Assembly: GCA_949987565.1 (NCBI GenBank)
Contig: OX465109.1
Span: forward strand, 17,610,915 to 17,674,914
Direction of reading: 5' to 3'
DNA length: 64,000 nucleotides
From: Luidia sarsii
Taxonomy: Eukaryota > Echinodermata > Asteroidea > Paxillosida > Luidiidae
Under the pieces are notes generated by a model. That model worked only from the letters and a program-made list of their open reading frames with translations, was not told where the DNA came from and did not search any database. A program made the position numbers and the translations under genes. Positions 55,561-64,000 of this stretch are shown one piece after another. How positions within the stretch are numbered: the stretch's first letter is position 1; every line of letters begins with the position of its first letter.

Positions 55561-56252
55561 TCCAAAATAAGGACGTTAGTGACGTTTCGATCTCAGCAGT
55601 ACCTTTCTCAAAGTCTCAGCAAGATCTTACAACATCATTCTTTGAGTTCTTGAGGCCTTGACTAAACCCCGACTATAAGGCTCACACCGGTGCTTCGGCT
55701 CATTTTCCTGAATCTCAAACCATGGAGAAACGTACGGGATTCATAAAGTATTATAGCCTATACACATGTACAATTGTATCATGGTCTTTGACAAGCCCAT
55801 GCACTGGATGGTGAACACAAACTCTGGGCCCGAGAGAAAAAGATGTGGATTCAAAAAATGCCAGTGGAAAAGTGTCTGCTGTTCTCAAGGCCATCGTGAG
55901 GGCCAACCCCTAAACCAGACTCGCGGCTCCAGCTAGGTGTTTCTCTCTGTTGAAGTTGACACTTGGGAGACACCATGACTGTGTCCATACCATTATAGGC
56001 CTATAGATTATACCCCGCAGGCGATGCTCGCGTTTACGTCCGCAATGCAGAGCCCCGGCGATCGATCGTTCGAAGGCGTTGTCCTGATGATGATCGGGCC
56101 GCGGCGGGGCATGACCGTTGTCGTGGCGACCACAATGCAACATATCGCTCCTCTGGAACTGCATGAAGGGTTCCCTCCTAAAGCGGGAGATCGATCTTGC
56201 CTTTGAAAAGGGTTCCCTCAGAATCAAAAGGTCAGGCCAAGGACGACCCTTC

Positions 56253-56289
56253 CTGAAGACGCACAGAGCACATACTGTCCGAAACGTCG
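56253..56289 (+). ncRNA. Hammerhead-like PLE motif, CTGAAGA core
   Basis: CTGAAGA (fits CUGANGA), then CGCACAGAGCACATACTGTC and CGAAACGTC. An ACAG/CTGT arm is possible but imperfect. Followed by sequence shared with 56.75 and 58.75 kb (AACCACACT(T/C)ACTCACAAAAG). Confidence 0.4.
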
Positions 56290-56713
56290 AGCGAAAGGAA
56301 CCCCTAGTTCCTTTCAGAACCACACTCACTCACAAAAGAGATTATCTCAAAATTTAGCGGGCCTGACGTTTCGATCCTATATAGCAGGACCTTTTCTCAA
56401 AGGCAGAGATTATCGTACACAATGGTGCCACTGCAAACATTATGCCTGTGTTGTGAAGCACTGCGATAAAAGTAAGGGGGAGCCGAGGGGCCTATGCTAT
56501 ACTAAACACGCAGCAGACGCCACGGTCTAAAGGCGATCTTTCACGAGATTCTGCCTCACAGAGATGGCGCTGCCAGGCCGGTCTCGTCGGCATTCTAAAC
56601 CGTGAGGCGGGCCACACCACTATTGAAGGGCTAATTCAGTTGTTTGTCTCCAAAACTTGCCACCTCGATCGGGGTTCAAAGTCGACATGCTTGACCAAAA
56701 CAAATCCAGTATC

Positions 56714-56748
56714 CTGAAGCCGAACAGAGTACACTGTTCGAAACGTCG
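56714..56748 (+). ncRNA. Hammerhead-like PLE motif with strong stem II
   Basis: CTGAAGC, hairpin CGAACAGAGTACACTGTTCG (7-bp stem), then AAACGTC. The stem is well paired but the last core base is changed. Confidence 0.35.
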
Positions 56749-58010
56749 AGTTCCTTCGGTTCTTTTCAGAACCACACTTACTCACAAAAGAGAATTTACA
56801 TGGTGTCACCGCAAACCTAATTATCCTGCTATTCTCACCATGCAAACCTTCAAATATCATTAAACAAATCCACAGAAACAAAAAGGAAAGCACCTGAACG
56901 TGTGCAAAAGGCCGGCTGTGCTTAGTATGTTATTGTGTCTATAATATTATGCAGCATGCACTAATTTCCATATACTTTAGACTCAATCCATGCCCTATAT
57001 CCACGGCCACGTACGAGCCATGGAACCTTAACATATTGCGCAGCCACGATGTATCCAATTATAAACTCATCTATTGAGCAATTTATTGGTCGCAATCTCA
57101 GGGGAACCCTAATAATTCTGGCCTGCAATGGATTGCCAGTCGAGTCCCTCTCTAACTTTCACGCAAAATAATATACAGAGGGCCAGAGGCTATGACGTTT
57201 TGATCCTTACAGGATATTTTCTTCCATTCTTATAGATAGTCAAGATCTATCGCCGAGGCCCACTATCAATCGTGGGAGCTTCCTCAGAGCAAAGTGCTCT
57301 CTGCCTAATTTGTGTGTTTACGGGTCAGCCCCCGATTTGTACCTCTTGTGTTTAGATTCTTTTAGTTAATATAACCAACTGTTGCAAACTCCTCACTGAC
57401 TAGAATGACCATGCATGCAATACATAAAATCTCAAAAATTAGAGGGCCTGATGACGTTTCGATCCTATAGCAGGACCTTTCTCAAAGGCAGAGAAAGGAC
57501 ACTTTGTTAGAGGACCTGACGTTTCGATCCTAGCAGGACCTTTCTCAAAGGCAGAGAAAGGACACTTTGTTTGTCCTTGTCACTTTGCCTTTGAGAAAGG
57601 TCCTGCTATAGGATCGAAACGTCAGGCCCTCAGGCCCTCTAATTTGTTTAGATTTAAGGTGATATACAATCTGTTTAGATTTAGATTATTTGACACAAAT
57701 TAATATCGACGGCCAGCAAGCAGGTTTCGATCTATATATAGCAGACTACCTGCATAATGGTATCATCATCAAAATAATGGTCTTCTCTCCCAGCTTCCTG
57801 CAATAAGTGTCCCCTGGTCAATCTGCCTTTGAAAAAATGGTCTAGAAGAAGTCTGACGGTTGGCACAACCGTTCTCAAAGACAGAGTCGTCCTGTATGGA
57901 ATCATGACACCCCTGGGCCTATTATGTTCTACAATTAGAGACCTACATACAAATTATTATTATCAGTCATGGAAGTCGGTAAGCAGTTTGGCAAGTATTG
58001 GTTTAGGCCT

Positions 58011-58674
58011 ACTTCATACTTCATACATATTATTGCAACGATTCCCAAGCCAATGAACGGTTGACGTTAAGTTTTTGGTCTCTTTAATGCAAGTATCACA
58101 ATTAGTATCACAATTATTATAGTTCTGGAAAGAAAAAAATGAGTACTGCACGATAAGCGCTCGATGCCATTTTTTGGTTTTGAATAATGCCCGAATAACA
58201 ATAACCGAGAGATAGACGCGTCGACGGTACCGAGTACCGACGCTGTTGGTTCAACCTTCAACCGCCACGGTCCAACAATCGCGTTGGATATTGCGTTATG
58301 CGCTACCACATAAACCATGCACGACCACTCGCTGGGAATGCCAGATAGCCACGCTATGGATAATTTGCATAAGAATGAAGACTGCTATGCGCTCTATCAG
58401 GCGTGGCGTGGGGGGGGGGGGGGGTTGGAAGGACCCGGGCTCCGTCCGTGAAATTGCTGCCCTCTGCAGTATACTTCTATAATACAGAAACCAGGGCAAC
58501 AAGTTTATTCGTTGATATCCGTGACATTAATGTCATTATCACGCCTGAGAAAAATGAAGCCAAGGCCTTCATATCGAAATGGACGGGGTCCTATTCCTTC
58601 CTCCCCAAATCCGCCGAGTGCCAACAATAGACAAATTCATATGAGATTTGAAGGTTTGCATGGTGAGAATATCA
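58011..58674. other. No gene recognised
   Basis: Contains a G-run at about 58410. No supported gene. Confidence 0.45.
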
Positions 58675-58827
58675 GGATAAACAGGTTTGCGGAGACACCA
58701 TGTAAATTCTCTTTTGTGAGTAAGTGTGGTTCTGAAAAGAACCGGAGGAACTCCTCCGGTTCTTTTCATAACCACACTTACTCACAAAAGAGAATTTACA
58801 TGGTGTCTCCGCAAACCTATTTATCCA
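58675..58827. repeat. Near-perfect palindrome of PLE-associated sequence
   Basis: AGGTTTGCGGAGACACCATG on the left arm is mirrored on the right, arms of about 70 bp meeting at AACCGGAGGAACTCCTCCGG. The arm sequence (CATGTAAATTCTCTTTTGTG) also occurs at 56.78-56.80 kb next to a hammerhead-like motif, so this looks like two element ends joined tail to tail. Confidence 0.85.
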
Positions 58828-59400
58828 GACAAATTCATGTTCAGCTTGGTGTTGTGGACATTAGGCCTACTTTTGTGCACTTCACCAGCGTAAACTCTGA
58901 CTTAACTCAGAATTCCAGTGAAAAACATGTATATTATATATTTCGCTGTGAAGTGTTTTACGTTGTCATCCCTTGATTGCTTCTTTCAATGCCCACAAGG
59001 GCATGAACACTGAACACCATTTTATAATTTGAAAATAGGCCTATACATGCATGCATGTACTACGATCAAACAAGCATAGATGCACGGTGTAGTAACAAGT
59101 GGCCCATGGGAATGACAAGACAAGTCCACCCGGTGCCATTCGGTATACATAATGTACTACGATATCATTTTCGGACTGAATGGATCTAACTTGATCTATG
59201 GTTGGTTTTAACTCGTCCAGCTTGAAATACCGCAAATCCGTGATTCTGTCTGGTAATGGTGATTCTACATTCAATTCAAGTCAAACAAACAAACGAACTG
59301 ACTGCAGGACTGAACAACATTGAATTCGGGGTTGTTTGCATCTGAATACAAGCCGGGGTGATGCGATATCCCTGGAGAATTTGGCTTCTGACTGGCGCCC
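58828..59400. other. No gene recognised
   Basis: AT-rich intergenic sequence. Confidence 0.45.
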
Positions 59401-59850
59401 CCACCCCGGCGGAAAAGACTAAAGTGTTGGCTATTTAGGGAGGCCACCATCTGAGGCTCAGATTTTTATCTAGTTCAGCTCAGATGGGAAGAGCCCTGGT
59501 ACGCAAATCCAGAGATCTCGGGATGGATCAAATCCCGGTCCGGTCAAAGATTTCTGTGATTCTATAATTATTATGAAATTCAATTTAAGTCTATACCCTG
59601 AACCTTTTTAACATTTCCTTTGTGAGAACCTGTGTGAGATGTCACCAATATAGTGTGATGGCCAAAGAGCTGTAGACTGGTTTACAATGGATTTTGTTGT
59701 CATTATGAATGGGGTGATATGAATATAAATGCTTCTGACTGGCGCTTCCATCCAAGCAAAGATTATAGGCCCCTTTGTAGTTGACGTTTTGGGAATGTTG
59801 CCACATACGGGTACGTAAAACCAAAGATCTGGGGTTAAATAAAATTTGCT
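59370..59850 (+). repeat. tRNA-derived SINE, two diverged copies
   Basis: At 59481-59540, D-arm-like GCTCAGATGGGAAGAGC, anticodon-arm-like CTGGTACGCAAATCCAG and a T-arm CGGGATGGATCAAATCCCGG with a canonical seven-base loop are in tRNA order. A second, weaker copy at 59725-59845 shares CTTCTGACTGGCGC and a GATCTGGGGTTAAATAAAA remnant of the T-arm. This is a SINE head by inference. Confidence 0.55.
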
Positions 59851-59919
59851 TTGGTGTTTTTATTATAATTGTATTATTAACAAAAAATTATACAATCATA
59901 CCCTTCTTCCTCCATTATA

Positions 59920-60960
59920 TATAACCATCTCCCCCATTCAGAATAACCCACAATATCACATCCCACCCAATCCTAACCAGATGTCACTTAATTAATTTCT
60001 TTCGCATCCATCTCCCATCCTATCTTACACCATTAAGTTTTCATTCCTTACAACTTACTCCATCCAACTCACCCCATCATTGCATCCCATCAAATCTCAC
60101 CCGATTCCCTTCATTTTACCCCATCCCATCAGATCCATCCAGTCCCAACCTCCTATCCCATTGTATATAGGCCTATACCCACCCCATCCAATCTTATCTA
60201 ATCCCGACATCCCATCTCATCATACCCATTCACCCAATCGTACCCATTCCACCCAATCCCACTGTACCCATTCCATCCCGATGTACCCATTCCAGCCAAT
60301 CTTATCCAATCCCACCTGCATTGCATCCCATCGTACTTATCCCATCCAATCTTATCCAATCCCACCATCCCATCCCATCCAATCTTATCCAATCCCACAA
60401 TCCCACCCCATCGTATCAATCCCATCCAATCTTATCCAATCCCACAATCCCACCCCATCGTATCAATCCCATCCAATCTTATCCAATCCCACCATCCCAC
60501 CCCATCGTATCCATCCCATCCAATCTTATCCAATCCCACCCCCATACCATCCTATCCATCCCATCCAATCCCACCATCCCATCCCATCGTACCCATTCCA
60601 TCCAATCCCACTATCCCATCCTATCCCATCAAATCTTATCCAATTCCACCATCCCATCCCATCATACCTATTCCATCCAATCCCACCATCCCATCCCATC
60701 CAATTGTATCGTCCAATCCAATCTTATCCAATCCCACTATCTCATCCCATCAAATCCATCCCATCCAATCCCACCATACCCATTATACCCACTTAATCAC
60801 ATCCCACCACCCCATCCCATCTTACCCATTCCACCCCGTCATTCCCATTCCAGCTTCCACCCCATCCCACTGTACCCATTCCACCCAATCATACCCAATT
60901 AATCTAATCTTACAATCCCACCATCCCATCCCATCCAATCTTATCCAATCCCCTCCATCT
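59920..60960. repeat. CCATCC/AATCTTATCC low-complexity tract
   Basis: About 1 kb of irregular repeats of CCCATCCAATCTTATCCAAT and CCCACCATCCCATCC with no strict period. Open frames through it (His/Pro/Ser-rich) are composition artefacts. Confidence 0.93.
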
Positions 60961-61009
60961 GTTCCATCTGAGGCTCCATTTTAACTAACTCGATATCTTG
61001 GCATCAATT

Positions 61010-61420
61010 ATACTGCAATGTGGCAAACTCCTTACTGTCCTGATTAAAACTGCAGTTGCATCCAAGGCTCTAAAAAGTAAAACTGAATACAAAACAAGTT
61101 GGATAGGATATAGGTCAACTCTGTTCCTGTTTTCATTAGAAACATCTTCATTAGGTTTCTTTGCCACCAACTCAGGAATGCAGTAATTCCTTTAAAATAT
61201 TTATTTCATCTAGTTTCATAAGTGCCTGGTCTATGGTTGTACCATGGTTGTACCGATCCTTGCAGGACGTAGGGGGCCTAGGCTAACGCAGAATTTGAGA
61301 ATTCAGAATTCTCCTCTGACTCTAAGAAAGCCCCCGCTGGGCCATCGGAGACGACAGGGCATTATGAATGTTCGAGATTCTCATTTTGCTTATTAGGGCA
61401 GCGAGCAGTCTGGCCCAAAA
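61010..61420. mobile_element. Degenerate PLE 3' ends
   Basis: GCAAACTCCTTACTGTCCTG at 61023 is the reverse of the PLE terminal GTCAGTGAGCAGTTTGC. A second, plus-strand relic with TTAGGGCAGCGAGCAGTCTG lies at about 61393. Very old copies. Confidence 0.45.
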
Positions 61421-62400
61421 GTTGTATTTCTTCGAATTTATTGAAGTTTAGAAGCAAGAAATAGCTGGTCTCGGGTCGTGATGTTGACATCCGGGGTCAT
61501 GACGTTGAACGTGTCGAGTACATAGTCCTATTTTTATACGCCTTCTCTTTCCTATTATTTTTGTGTTTTTGGATGCATGCAATTTAATATGAATGTTTGT
61601 GATTTGGCCCATGCGTTGGAATTCCCAGGAAATCATGAATAAATTCACATCGGCCTACATTAATACAGTAAATATCTTAGGATTGGATTCTTTGAAAGAC
61701 TATGGGATGAATTCCTGTGTGTGTTTTTTGTTCGACTCAGTAGGGAAATCTGACCAAACAATTTCACCCGCCCCGATCGACTTAGTGGGATGGAAGTAAT
61801 GTATACGCGCCAATATCACCATTGTTCGTGAAACGTAAATGCAATGAATTTCGACAATTTCTTCGGGTTTTGAGGGTGTTTGGTGAAATGGGCCTTCAGA
61901 TGCATATTCTGTAAAGGGTCCCGGGGTGGGCTGACGGGCAGGATGTAGTTTTGGGCCCGAAATGGAGTCAAGTTCACTGGAGAAGCGCGAACAAAATGGC
62001 GAATCGAGGCGTTTCGATGTGTTAGTTAGGTGAGATTCGGAGCGAAAATCTCAGAAATTGTGGAGGATGAGGCCGATCTGTCGCAGGGCATGGAACAAGG
62101 ATACATTGAGGTTGGCTATGGGACCGTTTTGGGACCGTTGAGCAAAAAGGTGAATTTACAGGACGATTTCGAAAATGAAAATCTCTTTTGTAAACATTAG
62201 AAAATCAACATTTACCGATCGTGTAGTCGACAGTGAAGTCTGCGGGAACACGAAAACCACCACATATGTGGGGCATACTCTCCGACAGTCACAATCCGGC
62301 CAAAAATTGGCAAAAACGTGGGTTCGAGAGTGAGAAACGAGGCATTTTTCGGAACCCAAAAGTACAGAATGGCGAGTCGGCCATTTTACTTAGCGTCGGC
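61421..62400. other. No gene recognised; CpG-rich toward the H1 promoter
   Basis: No supported gene. GC and CpG content rise from about 61.9 kb into the H1 promoter. Confidence 0.45.
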
Positions 62401-62439
62401 CGTGCGCGGAGTCGGCGGGTACGCGCTGTGTGGCTGGTG

Positions 62440-62577
62440 GTTTATGCAACGTCCGCAAAGAGCGCATAAAGAGCGGCGGGTAAACAAGGCGCGTTCAAAA
62501 ACCGCTGAAACCGCTTCCTAAGTCAAACCGCACAGCCCGCAGTAGCACTCCGCTCCGAAATCCGATCACCAGCAACC
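62440..62577 (+). promoter_or_regulatory. Histone H1 proximal promoter and leader
   Basis: A TATA-like CATAAA at 62465-62470 lies about 110 bp before the start codon in CpG-rich DNA. The start context CAGCAACCATGTC is favourable. I see no clear CCAAT or H1-specific AC box. Confidence 0.35.
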
Positions 62578-63162
62578 ATGTCGGCCGCACCCGCCAAGAA
62601 AGCAGCCCCCAAGAAGCCCGCCGAGCACCCCAAGTACTCGGACATGATCAAGGCGGCGGTGAACGCCCTGAAGGAGAGGAACGGCTCCTCCCGCCAGGCT
62701 ATCGCCAAGTACATCAAGGCCAACTACAAGGTGGCGGACAACGCTGACGTCCACGTCAAACTGGCCCTGAAGAGGATGGTGGTGGCCGGCCAGCTCGTCC
62801 ACACCAAGGGCAAAGGAGCCTCCGGCAGCTTCAAGCTCTCGCCGGCCGCCAAGAAGCCGGCGCCGAAGAAGAAGGCAGCCCCCAAGAAGAAGGCCACTCC
62901 CAAGAAGAAGAAGCCCGCTGCCAAGAAGGTGGCCGCCAAGAAGCCAGCCGCCAAGAAGGCCAAGAAGCCCGCCGCCAAGAAGCCCGCTGCCAAGAAGGCG
63001 GCCGCCAAGAAGCCCGCTGCAAAGAAGCCCGCTGCCAAGAAGCCGGCCGCCAAGAAGCCCGCTGCCAAGAAGCCCGCTGCCAAGAAGCCAGCAGCCAAGA
63101 AGCCCGCTGCCAAGAAGCCAGCAGCCAAGAAGCCCGCAGCCAAGAAGGCAGCCAAGAAGTGA
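62578..63162 (+). CDS. H1: Linker histone H1, H1.0-like
   Basis: Intronless, 194 aa. H1 binds the nucleosome dyad and linker DNA in the nucleus and compacts chromatin. A short N-tail (1-16) rich in Ala, Lys and Pro precedes the winged-helix globular domain at about 17-88: [31 protein letters not shown] and a closing [10 protein letters not shown]. The SSRQ and NAD motifs are closer to H1.0/H5 replacement histones than to replication-dependent H1. The C-tail from about 92 is a run of KKPAA pentads, about fourteen. No core histone genes adjoin it and no 3' stem-loop of the GGCYCTTTTCAGAGCC type follows within 150 bp, consistent with a replication-independent, polyadenylated gene. Long antisense frames are shadows of the tail repeat. 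Confidence 0.96.
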   Translation: MSAAPAKKAAPKKPAEHPKYSDMIKAAVNALKERNGSSRQAIAKYIKANYKVADNADVHVKLALKRMVVAGQLVHTKGKGASGSFKLSPAAKKPAPKKKAAPKKKATPKKKKPAAKKVAAKKPAAKKAKKPAAKKPAAKKAAAKKPAAKKPAAKKPAAKKPAAKKPAAKKPAAKKPAAKKPAAKKPAAKKAAKK

Positions 63163-63400
63163 AATTTGTTTCCACACGGATTCTGATCTGATTGACTTTG
63201 TTTACTATGACTGTATGGAGTTACGGATCGGACCTGCTTCAGCCCTCACCACACGTCGCATGTCAGCCCTGTGCTGAAACCCATAGAGCATTTTATTTAT
63301 TCTTGTAAAGATACATGTGCCGTGTGATGATGATGAATTCCAAGCTGTAATTTCTGAGTGAGATGTATTTCTTATTTTTCTTAAAGTGCTTATTCAAAGA

Positions 63401-63587
63401 ATTAAAACTACGTATGTTTTTATCAGTGAAACACTTGTTTTCCCGAGTCTTCTTGCCCTCTCGTGTCATTGGGATACTGGTAGACTAATTAATGCTGTAA
63501 AAAGTAACTTGTGCATCTTACAGTTTGTAATTTCGCTTTTAGGAGGGAGATATTTTTTTTATAAAAAGGGGATCAAGATACAATAAA
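63401..63587 (+). terminator. Poly(A) signals for H1
   Basis: ATTAAA at 63401-63406 and AATAAA at 63582-63587 lie 240 and 420 bp after the stop codon. Which one is used cannot be told from sequence. Confidence 0.5.
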
Positions 63588-63599
63588 TTATAAAACAAT

Positions 63600-64000
63600 A
63601 ATAAAAAAAAAAAATTAATGGGGATTAACGTCACCGCGGTCGGTCCGTGAACAATAGAGACCGAGTTGGTTGACACCCAAACGTACGAGAGCTTAGGGTT
63701 GAAATTCACTGCTGATCTCAATACGGACAATGTACGGTACTTTGTTGGTTCTAAAAAGGCTTCTTTTACTTTTTGCGAGGGGGGGGGGTTGCGGGAGCGA
63801 CGTTTGATTGGGCTAGGAAGTTTTCCTAACGTCAAGTCCTTTGCTGAGGCCTTCTTAGGGATAGTTAGTCAAACGTCAGGTTAGTCAATAGTCATCCATC
63901 TTTCCTAGGTTGGGGCGCTAGCAAGTCAAGAATGCATGGAACACGTACAAACTTGCGTCCATTCAGCTATACAAAAGTATAAGATGTAAGCGTCAAAATC
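63600..64000. other. No gene recognised
   Basis: Contains an A-run at 63604 and a G-run at 63780. Short frames only. Confidence 0.4.

Larger units (their letters stand above)
55561..58010. mobile_element. Cluster of PLE 3'-terminal fragments
   Basis: Minus-strand ends at about 55578-55620 (CTGCTGAGATCGAAACGTC on its sense strand), 56358-56410, 57195-57230 (degenerate), 57440-57492 and 57512-57560. Plus-strand ends at 57583-57645 and 57818-57995 (degenerate, ending GTCGGTAAGCAGTTTGGCAA). The two at 57.44-57.56 kb are direct copies, and the third faces them, separated by GAAAGGACACTTTGTTTGTC. No RT or endonuclease frame is present. Confidence 0.8.

Noticed and set aside
60080..60902. His/Pro/Ser-rich frames over the CCATC tract
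   Set aside because: Low-complexity DNA without period or domain.
62566..63177. Antisense Leu/Gly/Ala-rich frames opposite H1
   Set aside because: Shadows of the KKPAA codon repeats.

Overview
The window looks like a gene-poor, repeat-rich stretch of an animal genome, most likely an invertebrate deuterostome such as an echinoderm or hemichordate. Supporting signs are spliced genes with GT-AG introns, an H1.0-like linker histone, a nine-exon paraoxonase, Penelope-like retroelements (PLEs), hAT and Harbinger-like DNA elements, and frequent ACATGTAC and AGGCCTA words. The species call is an inference.

Layout. 1-11.6 kb is a 44-bp satellite array, including a 4,024-bp block duplicated almost exactly. 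An exon of a dead prohibitin-2 (PHB2) gene is embedded in it at 9.3 kb. 11.6-15.5 kb carries two more PHB2 pseudo-exons, a 90-bp purine minisatellite and a PLE 3' end. 16.2-23.0 kb is a three-exon gene on the + strand, reconstructed here at 1,636 aa. It has two Cys/His modules, a long unassigned middle, a FEN1/XPG-type 5' nuclease core and a cysteine-rich tail, and is the least characterised item in the window. 25.6-30.5 kb is a decayed PLE on the - strand, split by two hAT-like elements that each have a perfect 8-bp target duplication; one of them landed inside the YVDD catalytic box of the reverse transcriptase. 30.8-31.9 kb is a foldback element. The PHB2 first exon lies at 32.2 kb, followed by an 88-bp purine satellite to 35.6 kb. 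35.6-41.3 kb holds PLE 3' ends and at least six inverted-repeat (MITE-like) elements.

41.36-51.83 kb is a complete paraoxonase gene on the - strand: nine coding exons, 364 codons, and all calcium and catalytic residues retained. Its introns hold most of the local repeats: a 21-bp and a 60-bp minisatellite, a telomere-like G-rich tract inside a Harbinger-like element, nested MITEs and a second PLE copy. 51.9-62 kb is intergenic sequence with MITEs, many PLE 3' ends (some with hammerhead-like cores), a tRNA-derived SINE and a CCATC-rich tract. 62.58-63.16 kb is an intronless H1.0-like histone gene with poly(A) signals instead of a histone stem-loop.

The genes show no evident joint function. 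Three are probably live (the nuclease-like gene, paraoxonase and H1) and the rest is a record of repeat invasion. Exon boundaries were set by hand from splice consensus, reading phase and family similarity; none has been tested against transcripts.
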